From positions 744,001 through 808,000 of the forward strand of contig NZ_CP009435.1 of assembly GCF_000960995.1 (NCBI RefSeq): DNA of 64,000 bases. Direction: 5' to 3'. Shown here piece by piece: positions 21,169 through 30,949 of the stretch (positions within the stretch are counted from its first letter, which is position 1; the number at the start of each line of letters is the position of its first letter). The position numbers and the translations under genes were made by a program. This DNA comes from Burkholderia glumae LMG 2196 = ATCC 33617. Its GTDB lineage: Bacteria; Pseudomonadota; Gammaproteobacteria; Burkholderiales; Burkholderiaceae. Under the pieces are notes generated by a model. That model was not told the origin of the DNA. It ran no database searches and was given only the letters and a program-made list of their open reading frames with translations.

Positions 21169-22348
21169 ACGTGATCCGGTCGTGATCGCCGCGGCGGCAC
21201 GCACGCCGATCGCGGGCTTCCAGGGCGGCTTCGCGCCGCTCACCGCGCCGCAGCTCGGCAGCGCCGCGATCGCCGCGGCACTGCAGCGCGCCGGCCTCGC
21301 GCCCGAGCAGGTCGAGGAAGTGGTGATGGGCTGCGTGCTGCCCGCCGGGCAGGGCCAGGCGCCCGCGCGGCAGGCCGCGCTCGGCGCGAAGCTGCCGCTC
21401 GCGGCCGGCTGCACCACCGTCAACAAGATGTGCGGCTCGGGCATGCGCGCGGCGATGTTCGCGCACGACATGCTGCTGGCCGGCTCGGCCGAGGTGATCG
21501 TGGCGGGCGGCATGGAGAGCATGACCAACGCGCCGTACCTGCTGCCGAAGGCGCGCGGCGGGATGCGCATGGGCCATGGCGAGGTGCTCGACCACATGTT
21601 CCTCGACGGGCTCGAGGACGCCTACGAGCGCGGCCGGCTGATGGGCACCTTCGCCGACGAGTGCGCGGCCGAATACGGCTTCACGCGCGAGGCGCAGGAC
21701 GCCTTTGCGATCGAGTCGCTGGCGCGCGCCAGGCGCGCCAACGAGGACGGTTCGTTTTCCTGGGAAATGGTGCCGGTGAGCGTCGCCTCCCGCAAGGGCG
21801 AGACCGTGGTGACGCGCGACGAGCAGCCGTTCAGCGCGAAGCCGGAGAAGATTCCCACGCTGAAGCCGGCGTTCGGGCCGAACGGCACCGTGACGGCCGC
21901 CAATGCCTCGTCGATCTCCGACGGCGCGGCCGCGCTGGTGATGATGCGCGCCTCCACGGCCGAGCGGCTCGGCACCACGCCGATCGCGCGCGTGGTGGCC
22001 CACAGCACCTTCGCGCAGGCACCCTCGCGCTTCACCACGGCGCCGGTGGGGGCGCTGCGGCGCCTGTTCGAGCGCACCGGCTGGCGGCCGTCCGACGTCG
22101 ACCTGTTCGAGATCAACGAGGCGTTCGCCGTGGTGGCGATGGCCGCCATGAAGGAGCACGGGCTGGCGCACGAACGCGTCAACGTCAACGGCGGCGCCTG
22201 CGCGCTCGGCCATCCGATCGGCGCCTCGGGCGCGCGCATCGTCGCCACGCTGCTCGGCGCGCTGCGCGCGCGCGGCGGCAAGCGCGGCATGGCGAGCCTC
22301 TGCATCGGCGGCGGCGAGGCCACGGCGCTGGCCGTCGAACTGTACTGA
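21155..22348 (+). CDS. acetyl-CoA C-acyltransferase (thiolase)
   Basis: 397 residues. Thiolase fold with all three signatures: nucleophile Cys in NKMCGSGMRA (about 91), VNGGACALGHPIGASGAR, and the C-terminal acid/base Cys in LCIGGGEATA. Either degradative or PHB/acetoacetyl-type; length and motifs fit the biosynthetic acetyl-CoA acetyltransferase group. The start overlaps the carbonic anhydrase end. Probably co-transcribed with the flanking SDR. Confidence 0.93.
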   Translation: MTTAERDPVVIAAAARTPIAGFQGGFAPLTAPQLGSAAIAAALQRAGLAPEQVEEVVMGCVLPAGQGQAPARQAALGAKLPLAAGCTTVNKMCGSGMRAAMFAHDMLLAGSAEVIVAGGMESMTNAPYLLPKARGGMRMGHGEVLDHMFLDGLEDAYERGRLMGTFADECAAEYGFTREAQDAFAIESLARARRANEDGSFSWEMVPVSVASRKGETVVTRDEQPFSAKPEKIPTLKPAFGPNGTVTAANASSISDGAAALVMMRASTAERLGTTPIARVVAHSTFAQAPSRFTTAPVGALRRLFERTGWRPSDVDLFEINEAFAVVAMAAMKEHGLAHERVNVNGGACALGHPIGASGARIVATLLGALRARGGKRGMASLCIGGGEATALAVELY

Positions 22349-22373
22349 TCGGCCTCGACCCGGAGACTCATCG

Positions 22374-23051
<678 letters not shown>

Positions 23052-23056
23052 TCAGG

Positions 23057-23521
23057 ATGACCGATCGTTGTTCCGCTCCCCCTGCCGCCCCCTGCGCCGC
23101 GCCGGCCGCGCGCCCCGAGCTGTGCCCGTGCGGCGGCGCGCAGCCGGGCCGGCGCCCCGCGCGCGCGCCGCGCTACGCGGCCTGCTGCGGGCCGCTGCTG
23201 GACGGCGGCCGGCCCGCGGCGAGCGCCTGGGAACTGATGCGCTCGCGCTACACCGCCTACGTGCTCGGCGACACGCGCTACCTGCGCGCCACCTGGGACC
23301 CGGCCACCTGTCCCGCCGATCTCGACGCCGCGGGCGGGCCGCGCTGGCTCGGCCTGGACATCAGGCGCCATGTCGAGCAGGACGCCGCGCACGCGCTGGT
23401 CGAGTTCGTGGCCCGCTACAAGGAAGGCTCGCGCGCGCACCGGCTGCATGAGACCAGCCGCTTCTCGCGCGACGAACACGGAATCTGGCGCTATATCGAC
23501 GGCGAAATCAGCGAGCGCTGA
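23057..23521 (+). CDS. YchJ family protein (UPF0225)
   Basis: 154 residues. An N-terminal Cys-rich zinc-binding motif (LCPCGG, with a second Cys pair AACCGPLL) is followed by the NTF2-like YchJ core (RSRYTAYVLGDTRYLRATWDP) and the C-terminal WRYIDGEI. ATG 23057 has an adjacent AGGA Shine-Dalgarno overlapping the end of the SDR. Function unknown. Confidence 0.9.
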   Translation: MTDRCSAPPAAPCAAPAARPELCPCGGAQPGRRPARAPRYAACCGPLLDGGRPAASAWELMRSRYTAYVLGDTRYLRATWDPATCPADLDAAGGPRWLGLDIRRHVEQDAAHALVEFVARYKEGSRAHRLHETSRFSRDEHGIWRYIDGEISER

Positions 23522-23628
23522 GTCGTCAGCCGACGCGGCCGGGGCCGGGTTATTCCCGCATTGCACAAGCCGATTGTGTCGGGCTAGGATGGATCCGGTT
23601 TCAAGCGCAACGGGCTCCGGGTCACGGC

Positions 23629-24870
23629 ATGGTGTCGAACAAGGTGTTTGCAGGTTGGATCGCGGCATGCGTGCTGTCGGCCGCCCAGGCCGGCACCCTG
23701 GCACCGCCGGCGGGCACGGCCGATGCTGCCCCGCGCGCGGCCGGTTCGCTGGCCGCCGAGCGTTTCGACTACGACGAACCCGGCCTGCCGCAGGTCACGG
23801 CCGACATGAACGAGCAGATCATCCGGATCCCCGTCGAGGGCGATGCCGGCGTGACGCTCGAGGCCACCGTCTACAAGCCGAACGGCCCCGGGCCGTTCCC
23901 GCTCGTCGTCTTCAATCACGGCAAGAATCCCGGCGACCTGCACGAGCAGCCGCGCAGCCGGCCGCTGGCGTTCGCGCGCGAATTCGTGCGGCGCGGCTAC
24001 GCCGTGGTGGCGCCGAACCGCGAGGGCTTCGCGGGCTCGGGCGGCAGCTACGTGCAGGAAGGCTGCGACGTCGAACGCAACGGCATGGCGCAGGCGCGCG
24101 ACGTCGGCTCGACGGTGGCCTACATGTCCAGGCTGCCCTACGTGGACGCGAGCCGCATCGTGGTGGCCGGCACCTCGCACGGCGGGCTCGTCTCGCTCGC
24201 CTACGGCACGGTGGCCGCCAAGGGCGTGCGCGGCATCATCAACTTCTCCGGCGGGCTGCGCCAGGATCTCTGCGAAGGCTGGCAGAAGACGCTGGTGGGC
24301 GCGTTCAACACCTACGGCAAGGAAACCCGCGTGCCGTCGCTGTGGCTGTACGGCGACAACGATTCGGTCTGGTCGCCGGCGCTCGTCGAGCAACTGCGCG
24401 AGGCCTACGTGTCGCATGGCGCGAGCACGCTGTTCGTCGACTACGGCATCTACAAGGACGACGCGCACCGGCTGATCGTCGATCGCGACGGCGTGCCGGT
24501 CTGGTGGCCGTCCGTCAACGCGTTCCTGGCCGAGCTGCACCTGCCCACCAAGGTGCTCTACGCGGTGGCCTGCCCGCACCCGCCGTCGGCCTCCGGCTAC
24601 GCGTCGATCGACGCCGTCAACGCGGTGCCCTACCTCGACGCGGCGGGCCGCGAAGGCTACCGCCACTTCCTGAACCAGCATCCGAGCCGCGCCTTCGCCG
24701 TGTCGGCCGAGGGCGCGTGGTCCTGGGCCGAGGGCGGCGACGACCCGATGGCGCTCGCGCTCGAGAACTGCCGCAAGCAGGGCGCCGGCGCTTGCCGGCT
24801 CTACGCCGTGGACAACCACGTGGTCTGGCGCGGCGACGGCGCCGACGCGCACGCGCTGGCGAGCCGCTGA
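23629..24870 (+). CDS. secreted alpha/beta hydrolase, dienelactone-hydrolase-like
   Basis: 413 residues with a plausible signal peptide (about 1-21). Alpha/beta-hydrolase core: oxyanion loop FNHGKNPG, nucleophile elbow AGTSHGGL, Asp near YGDNDSVW, His near KDDAHRLI. A C-terminal extra region (about 300-413) may be a second small domain with Cys residues (VACPHPPSASGYASIDAVN). Probably a periplasmic or secreted esterase/peptidase-like enzyme. Substrate unknown. Confidence 0.82.
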   Translation: MVSNKVFAGWIAACVLSAAQAGTLAPPAGTADAAPRAAGSLAAERFDYDEPGLPQVTADMNEQIIRIPVEGDAGVTLEATVYKPNGPGPFPLVVFNHGKNPGDLHEQPRSRPLAFAREFVRRGYAVVAPNREGFAGSGGSYVQEGCDVERNGMAQARDVGSTVAYMSRLPYVDASRIVVAGTSHGGLVSLAYGTVAAKGVRGIINFSGGLRQDLCEGWQKTLVGAFNTYGKETRVPSLWLYGDNDSVWSPALVEQLREAYVSHGASTLFVDYGIYKDDAHRLIVDRDGVPVWWPSVNAFLAELHLPTKVLYAVACPHPPSASGYASIDAVNAVPYLDAAGREGYRHFLNQHPSRAFAVSAEGAWSWAEGGDDPMALALENCRKQGAGACRLYAVDNHVVWRGDGADAHALASR

Positions 24871-25489
24871 CGGCCCGGCCCTGCCTGTCGAACCGGCCGC
24901 CCGGGCACACCGCCAGCTTCGCCTTGCTCGCCCACCTCGTTCGCGCCCGTTGGCCCGCGCCACGCACTGCCGTGGCGGATGCGCGACGCGGGCCGGCGAC
25001 TTCCGCACCAGGCCACCGCACCGGACCACCGCATCGGGCAACCTGCGGCGGCACCGGTTGCAGCGCGCCCTCCGCATCGTCCAACGCACCCTGTCATCGC
25101 CTCGGACCCGCATCGATCACCGTCCGGGTCATCATGATCCGACCCCGTCATGGCAGCCGCGCCTCGGCCGCCTGCCGGCCGCTTTGGGTCGGTCGGGGAG
25201 CGACTGTCTGGCGTCGTCATCTGCGGCCTATTCGGCTCATCGCGACCGAACCGTCGCGAGCGTCCCGAAACCTCGCCGAACTCCAGGCCGGGCAAGGCTC
25301 CGCACGTTTGTAACCAATGCTGCGCCTGGGCCCGAATCGCGCTAATCTCTGCCCCGTTTTGGTTTTGCACGCAGGCGCGCCCGCGCGCGGCATCCGCTGC
25401 CGTTGCCGCCGCGTCCCGCCCGCGCGGACCGTTTCGTTTTCGTCCGGCCCGCCCGGCCCCGCCGCGCCGCGTCCCGTTCCGGAGCTGTT
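24871..25489. other. 619-bp gap upstream of bioA
   Basis: The ORFs that cross it show no domain-like sequence. A single half-site resembling the proteobacterial BirA box (TTGTAACC near 25309) has no correctly spaced partner. It presumably contains the biotin operon promoter. No RNA gene was recognised. Confidence 0.45.
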
Positions 25490-26833
25490 TTGAGCACACA
25501 ACCCGACGACTGGGTTGCGCGCAGCCTGCGCGCAGTCTGGCATCCCTGTACGCAGATGAAGCACCACGAGCGCCTGCCGCTCGTGCCCGTGGCGCGCGGC
25601 GCCGGCCCCTGGCTCTACGACCGCTCGGGCGCGCGCTACCTCGACGCGATCAGCTCGTGGTGGGTCAACCTGTTCGGCCATGCGAACCCGCGCATCAACG
25701 CCGCGCTGAAGACGCAGCTCGACACGCTCGAGCACGCGATGCTGGCCGGCTGCACGCACGAGAGCGCGATCGAGCTGGCCGAGCGCCTGGCTGCGCTCAC
25801 GCAGCACACGCTCGGCCACGCGTTCTTCGCCTCGGACGGCGCCTCGGCCGTCGAGATCGCGCTGAAGATGAGCTTCCACGCCTGGCGCAACGGCGGGCGC
25901 GCCGACAAGCGCGAGTTCGCCTGCGTGGCCAACGGCTATCACGGCGAGACCGTCGGCGCGCTCGGCGTGACCGACGTGGCGCTGTTCAAGGACGCCTACG
26001 ATCCGCTGATCCGCCACGCCCATGTGGTGGCCTCGCCCGACGCGCGGCAGGCCGCGCCCGGCGAGGGCGCGGCCGAGGTGGCCGCGCGCGCGCTGGCCGA
26101 CGTCGAGCGGCTGTTCGCCGAACGCGCCGGCGCGATCGCCGCGCTGATCGTCGAGCCGCTCGTGCAGTGCGCGGCCGGCATGGCGATGCACGACCCGTCG
26201 TACCTGAGCGGGCTGCGCGCGCTGTGCGACCGCTACGAGGTCCACCTGATCGCCGACGAGATCGCCGTGGGCTGCGGGCGCACCGGCACCTTCTTCGCCT
26301 GCGAGCAGGCCAGCGTGTGGCCCGACTTCCTGTGCCTGTCGAAGGGCATCAGCGGCGGCTACCTGCCGCTGTCGCTGGTGCTCTCGCGCGACGCGATCTA
26401 CGCGGCCTTCTACGACGACGACACCACGCGCGGCTTCCTGCACTCGCACTCGTACACCGGCAACCCGCTGGCCTGCCGCGCCGCGCTCGCCACGCTCGAC
26501 CTGTTCGCCGCCGACGACGTGCTGGCCGCCAACGCGCGCAAGTCGGCGCGGCTGCGCGAGGCGCTCGCCCCGCTCGGCGCGCGCGACGAGGTGCGCCACC
26601 TGCGCGAGCGCGGCACCATCTTCGCGTTCGACGTGGCGCTCGAGCCCGCGGCCGCGCGCGGCTTCTCGCGGCGCTTCTTCGAGCAGGGCCTGCAGCGCGA
26701 GCTGCTGCTGCGCCCGATCGGCACCACCGTCTACCTGATGCCGCCCTACGTGCTCGACGACGACGAGATCGACTGGCTCGCCGCGCGCACGCGCGAGACG
26801 CTCGACGCCACGCTGGCCGAGGTGCGCGCATGA
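25490..26833 (+). CDS. bioA: adenosylmethionine-8-amino-7-oxononanoate aminotransferase
   Basis: 447 residues, class-III aminotransferase: WHPCTQMK at the start, SSWWVNLFGH, PLP lysine in LSKGISGGYLPLS. Makes 7,8-diaminopelargonate using AdoMet as the amino donor. Start choice: TTG 25490 with a GGAG Shine-Dalgarno at 25481-25484 gives the family N-terminus; no ATG or GTG fits. The stop overlaps the bioF start (ATGA), so this is the first gene of bioAFDB. Confidence 0.95.
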   Translation: MSTQPDDWVARSLRAVWHPCTQMKHHERLPLVPVARGAGPWLYDRSGARYLDAISSWWVNLFGHANPRINAALKTQLDTLEHAMLAGCTHESAIELAERLAALTQHTLGHAFFASDGASAVEIALKMSFHAWRNGGRADKREFACVANGYHGETVGALGVTDVALFKDAYDPLIRHAHVVASPDARQAAPGEGAAEVAARALADVERLFAERAGAIAALIVEPLVQCAAGMAMHDPSYLSGLRALCDRYEVHLIADEIAVGCGRTGTFFACEQASVWPDFLCLSKGISGGYLPLSLVLSRDAIYAAFYDDDTTRGFLHSHSYTGNPLACRAALATLDLFAADDVLAANARKSARLREALAPLGARDEVRHLRERGTIFAFDVALEPAAARGFSRRFFEQGLQRELLLRPIGTTVYLMPPYVLDDDEIDWLAARTRETLDATLAEVRA

Positions 26834-28032
26834 GCCCGCCGCCGAACCTGCTGGCCGCGCTCGAACGCGGCCTGGCCGAGATCGACGCCCAGGGCCTGCG
26901 CCGCGTGCGCCGCACCGCCGACACCGCGTGCGGCGCGCACATGACGGTGGACGGCCGCGAGATCGTCGGCTTCGCCAGCAACGACTACCTGGGCCTCGCC
27001 GCGCATCCGGCGCTCGTCGAGGCGTTCGCCGAGGGCGCGCGGCGCTACGGCTCCGGCAGCGGCGGCTCGCACCTGCTGGGCGGCCATTCGCGCGCGCACG
27101 CCGCGCTCGAGGACGCGCTCGCCGAGTTCGCCGGCGGCTTCAGCCGCGCGCCGCGCGCGCTCTACTTCAGCACCGGCTACATGGCGAACCTCGCCGCGCT
27201 GAGCGCCCTGGTGGGGCGCGGTGCGGCGATCTTCTCCGATTCGCTGAACCACGCCTCGCTGATCGACGGCGCGCGGCTCTCGCGCGCCGAGATCCACGTC
27301 TATCCGCACGGCGACATGGACGCGCTGTCGGTGCAGCTGGCCGCCTCCGACGCCACCGTCAAGCTGATCGTCTCCGACACCGTGTTCAGCATGGACGGCA
27401 CCATCGCGCCGCTGGCACGGCTCGTCACGCTGGCCGAGGCGCATGGCGCCTGGCTGGTGGTGGACGACGCGCACGGCTTCGGCGTGCTCGGCCCGCAGGG
27501 GCGCGGCGCGCTGGCCGAGTACGCGCTGCGCTCCGAGCAGCTGATCTACGTGGGCACGCTCGGCAAGGCCGCCGGCGTGGCCGGCGCGTTCGTGATCGCG
27601 CACGAGACCGTGATCGAGTGGATGATCCAGCGCGCGCGCAGCTACATCTTCACCACCGCCGCGCCGCCCTCGGTCGCGCACGCCGTGTCGGCCAGCCTGG
27701 CCGTGATCGGCGGCGCCGAGGGCGACGCGCGGCGCGCCCACCTGGCCGCGCTGATCGAGCGCACGCGCGCGATCCTGCGCGGCACGCGCTGGCAGCCGAT
27801 CGATTCGGCCACCGCCGTACAGCCGCTCGTGATCGGCGAGAACGACGCCACCCTGGCCGCGATGCGCGCGCTCGACGCGCACGGCCTGTGGGTGCCCGCG
27901 ATCCGGCCGCCCACCGTGCCGGCCGGCACCTCGCGGCTGCGCATCTCGCTGTCCGCCGCGCATTCGTTCGACGATCTGGCGCGGCTCGACGCGGCGCTCG
28001 CCGCCGCCGGCGCCGCGGAGGCCGCCGCATGA
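26830..28032 (+). CDS. bioF: 8-amino-7-oxononanoate synthase
   Basis: 400 residues. Alpha-oxoamine synthase fold: FASNDYLGLAAHP, GSGSGGSHLLGGHS, PLP Lys in VGTLGKAAGVAGA. Condenses pimeloyl-thioester with alanine, the first committed ring-precursor step in biotin synthesis. Overlaps bioA and bioD by 4 bp each (ATGA), strong evidence of translational coupling. Confidence 0.96.
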   Translation: MSPPPNLLAALERGLAEIDAQGLRRVRRTADTACGAHMTVDGREIVGFASNDYLGLAAHPALVEAFAEGARRYGSGSGGSHLLGGHSRAHAALEDALAEFAGGFSRAPRALYFSTGYMANLAALSALVGRGAAIFSDSLNHASLIDGARLSRAEIHVYPHGDMDALSVQLAASDATVKLIVSDTVFSMDGTIAPLARLVTLAEAHGAWLVVDDAHGFGVLGPQGRGALAEYALRSEQLIYVGTLGKAAGVAGAFVIAHETVIEWMIQRARSYIFTTAAPPSVAHAVSASLAVIGGAEGDARRAHLAALIERTRAILRGTRWQPIDSATAVQPLVIGENDATLAAMRALDAHGLWVPAIRPPTVPAGTSRLRISLSAAHSFDDLARLDAALAAAGAAEAAA

Positions 28033-28781
28033 GCGCGCCGACGCCACCCCGCGCCGGCACCGGCGCCCGCGCGCTATCGTGCTTCGTGACCGGCACCGAC
28101 ACCGAGATCGGCAAGACCTTCGTGTCCGCCGCGCTGCTGCACGGCTTCGCGCGCCACGGCCTGCGCGCCGCCGCGATGAAGCCGGTCGCGGCCGGCGCCG
28201 AGGAACGCGACGGCGTGCTGCACAACGACGACGCCGACCAGCTGGACGCGGCCGCCGGCGTCGCGCTGCCGCCCGCGATCCGCACCCCGTTCATGCTGAA
28301 GGCGCCGGCCGCGCCGCACATCGTGGCCGCGCAAGAAGGCGTGACGCTCGACATCGGCACCATCGCGGCCGCGCACGCGAAGGCCTGCGAAGGCGCCGAC
28401 GTGGTGGTGGTGGAAGGCGTGGGCGGCTTTCGCGTGCCGCTCGGCGACTCGCTCGACACCGCCGACCTGGCCGTCGCGCTGAAGCTGCCGGTGGTACTGG
28501 TGGTGGGCGTGCGGCTCGGCTGCATCAACCACGCGCTGCTCACCGCCGACGCGATCGCCGCGCGCGGCCTGAGCATCGCGGGCTGGGTGGCCAACCGCGT
28601 CGACCCGGCCATGCTCTACCCCGACGAGAACATCGCCACGCTCACCCAATGGCTCGCGCGCGAGCACGCCGCGCCGCTGCTTGGCGAGATCGCGCACCTG
28701 ACACCGCCCGCGCCCGAACTGGCCGCGGGCTCGCTCGACATCGAACGGCTCGTCGCGGCGCTCGCCGCCGCGCGGCCGTGA
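28029..28781 (+). CDS. bioD: dethiobiotin synthetase
   Basis: 250 residues. P-loop TGTDTEIGKTFVS near residue 20, MKPVAAG, and VEGVGGFRVPL switch region. ATP-dependent carboxylation of diaminopelargonate. Third gene of the operon, 4-bp overlap with bioF and a 35-bp gap to bioB. Confidence 0.96.
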   Translation: MSAPTPPRAGTGARALSCFVTGTDTEIGKTFVSAALLHGFARHGLRAAAMKPVAAGAEERDGVLHNDDADQLDAAAGVALPPAIRTPFMLKAPAAPHIVAAQEGVTLDIGTIAAAHAKACEGADVVVVEGVGGFRVPLGDSLDTADLAVALKLPVVLVVGVRLGCINHALLTADAIAARGLSIAGWVANRVDPAMLYPDENIATLTQWLAREHAAPLLGEIAHLTPPAPELAAGSLDIERLVAALAAARP

Positions 28782-28816
28782 TACCCCGTTCCCCGCTTCC
28801 TATCGAGGACCCCACC

Positions 28817-29896
28817 ATGATCCAAGCCCAGACCGTGACTCCGGACGCGACGACGGCACCCGAAGCAGTGCCCGTCGGCATGCCGAGCGCGCCGCGCTGG
28901 CGCGTCGCCGACGTCGTCAAGCTCTACGAACTGCCGTTCAACGACCTGCTGTTCCGCGCCCAGCAGGTGCATCGCGAGCACTTCGACGCCAACGCGATCC
29001 AGCTCTCCACGCTGCTGTCGATCAAGACCGGCGGCTGCGAGGAGGATTGCGGCTACTGCTCGCAGTCCTCGCACCACGAGACCGAGCTGAAGGCGAGCAA
29101 GCTGATGGACGTGGACGCCGTGCTCGACGCCGCGCGCGCGGCCAAGGCCAACGGCGCGACGCGCTTCTGCATGGGCGCCGCGTGGCGCAGCCCGAAGGAG
29201 CGCCATATCGAGCCGCTCGCCGAGATGATCCGCGGCGTGAAGGAGATGGGCCTCGAGACCTGCATGACGCTCGGCATGCTCGACGACGGCCAGGCGCAGG
29301 CCTTGTCCGAGGCCGGCCTCGACTACTACAACCACAACCTCGACACCTCGCCCGAGTTCTACGGCCAGGTGATCTCGACGCGCACCTACCAGGACCGGCT
29401 CGACACGCTCGAGCGCGTGCGCGACGCCGGCATCAACGTCTGCTGCGGCGGCATCATCGGCATGGGCGAATCGCGCCGCGAGCGCGCCGGGCTCATCACC
29501 CAGCTCGCGAACATGAACCCGTATCCGGAATCGGTGCCGATCAACAACCTCGTCGCGATCAAGGGCACGCCGCTCGAGAACACCGCGCCGCTCGATCCGC
29601 TCGAATTCGTGCGCACCATCGCCGTGGCGCGCATCACCATGCCGAAGGCGATGGTGCGGCTGTCCGCCGGGCGCGAGCAGCTCGACGACGCGATGCAGAC
29701 GCTGTGCTTCCTGGCCGGCGCAAACTCGATGTTCTACGGCGACCAGCTGCTGACCACCAGCAACCCGCAGGCGCAGAAGGACCGCGACCTGCTCGCGCGG
29801 CTCGGCATGCGCGCCGAGGCGGCCCAGCAGATGCCGGTGGACGCCGCCGCCGACGCGGTGAAGTGCGCGCACGCGCCGGGGCCGGTGGCGAACTGA
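28817..29896 (+). CDS. bioB: biotin synthase
   Basis: 359 residues. Radical-SAM cluster motif CEEDCGYC (CxxxCxxC), then YYNHNLDTSPEFY and NVCCGGIIGMGE. Inserts sulfur into dethiobiotin using its auxiliary 2Fe-2S cluster. Start ATG 28817. Last gene of bioAFDB, followed by a terminator-like hairpin. Confidence 0.97.
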   Translation: MIQAQTVTPDATTAPEAVPVGMPSAPRWRVADVVKLYELPFNDLLFRAQQVHREHFDANAIQLSTLLSIKTGGCEEDCGYCSQSSHHETELKASKLMDVDAVLDAARAAKANGATRFCMGAAWRSPKERHIEPLAEMIRGVKEMGLETCMTLGMLDDGQAQALSEAGLDYYNHNLDTSPEFYGQVISTRTYQDRLDTLERVRDAGINVCCGGIIGMGESRRERAGLITQLANMNPYPESVPINNLVAIKGTPLENTAPLDPLEFVRTIAVARITMPKAMVRLSAGREQLDDAMQTLCFLAGANSMFYGDQLLTTSNPQAQKDRDLLARLGMRAEAAQQMPVDAAADAVKCAHAPGPVAN

Positions 29897-29937
29897 GGCG
29901 TTTCGATGCAGGAGCGCCGGCCGACCGGCCGGTGCCG

Positions 29938-29976
29938 AAATCGGCGTGCCGTGCCGAGCGGCGCGCCGATTTTGCT
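29938..29976. terminator. terminator-like hairpin between convergent bioB and cutC
   Basis: AAATCGGCG (29938-29946) pairs with CGCCGATTT (29964-29972), with A-rich and T-rich flanks; about 40 bp after bioB and just before the cutC stop. Suited to stopping both genes. Confidence 0.6.
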
Positions 29977-29994
29977 TTTGGCCGGGCGCGGGAT

Positions 29995-30702
29995 TCAGCG
30001 CAGCGCGTCGATCGTCGCGCGCACTTTCGCGACCAGCCGGCCGTCCACCGGCCCCCACACCTCGCCGCGCTCGCGCACGCCCGAGCCCAGATGCACCGCC
30101 CGCACGCCGGTGGCGCGCACGAAATCGCCGATCGACTCCACGGTGAGGCCGGCGCCGGCCAGCACCTGGCACGCGCGGCCCTGCGCGCGGCGCACCAGGC
30201 GCGCGATCGTGTCGCGGCCGTCGAGCGCCGACGGATGGCCGCCCGAGGTCAGCACCGTCTTGACGGCGGGCGTGGCCAGCAGCGTCTCGAAGGCCGCGTT
30301 CAGATCGCGCGAGACGTCGAACGCGCGGTGGAACGTGATCGGCTTGCCGCCCGCCGCGTCGGCGATGCGCGCCAGCGCGGCCGTGTCGATGTCGCCATAG
30401 CCGTTCAGCGCGCCGAACACGATGCCGGCCGCGCCCGCCGCCACCGCCGCGCGCGTGTCGCGCTCGAGGATCGCCATTTCCTCGGGCGTGTAGACGAAGC
30501 CGCGGCCGTGCGAGCGCACGATCACGTTGACGGGAATCGGCAGCGCCGCCGTGACCGCCTCGATCAGGCCGATGCTCGGCGTGAGACCGCCCTCGGACAG
30601 GCCGGTGGCGAGTTCGATGCGGTCCGCCCCGGCGCGCGCGGCGGCCTGCGCGTCGGAGAGCGTCGTGGCGATGACTTCGAGCAGGATCGGGGCGGTGGAC
30701 AT
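29995..30702 (-). CDS. cutC: copper homeostasis protein CutC
   Basis: 235 residues forming the CutC TIM-barrel: LEVIATTLSDAQAAARAGADRIEL, MIRPR-like segment VNVIVRSHGRGFVYT, FHRAFDV, LTSGGHPSAL. Originally linked to copper tolerance in E. coli; its real role is unsettled. ATG 30702 matches the family start and removes a 49-residue non-conserved extension. Convergent with bioB. Confidence 0.92.
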   Translation of the reverse strand: MSTAPILLEVIATTLSDAQAAARAGADRIELATGLSEGGLTPSIGLIEAVTAALPIPVNVIVRSHGRGFVYTPEEMAILERDTRAAVAAGAAGIVFGALNGYGDIDTAALARIADAAGGKPITFHRAFDVSRDLNAAFETLLATPAVKTVLTSGGHPSALDGRDTIARLVRRAQGRACQVLAGAGLTVESIGDFVRATGVRAVHLGSGVRERGEVWGPVDGRLVAKVRATIDALR

Positions 30703-30906
30703 GCGAAGGCTCCGGGTTCGGTTGGGCGGTGAGGGGGACATCGTAACCGAGGGCGCTGTCACGTCAGCGGAGTAGATTCCCAAGGGGGACGAGCGTGACC
30801 TGCCTGTTTCATGCGGCAGAGGGATTCTGCGTGACCTCGGCCAATTCACACGATGTCGAGAAGCGTGCGACGAGGTGTTTGCGATAAAGTGTAGAAGTCG
30901 CGACCC

Positions 30907-30949
30907 GATCTGACAGTTACCCGTTCCGACGGTGCGTGACTGTCAGATC
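30907..30949. repeat. 11-bp perfect inverted repeat inside the IS left end
   Basis: GATCTGACAGT (30907-30917, the inner part of the terminal repeat) is repeated inverted at 30939-30949, overlapping the transposase stop codon. It could form a hairpin, limiting read-through or acting as an extra transposase site. Confidence 0.8.

Noticed and set aside
25300..25380. BirA operator before bioA
   Set aside because: Only one half-site-like TTGTAACC; the nearest GGTTTTGC is far beyond the 15-16 bp spacing of the known box.
24801..25499. 232-codon minus-strand ORF upstream of bioA
   Set aside because: Ala/Arg/Gly-rich composition without motifs, overlaps the hydrolase 3' end; likely chance ORF in GC-rich DNA.
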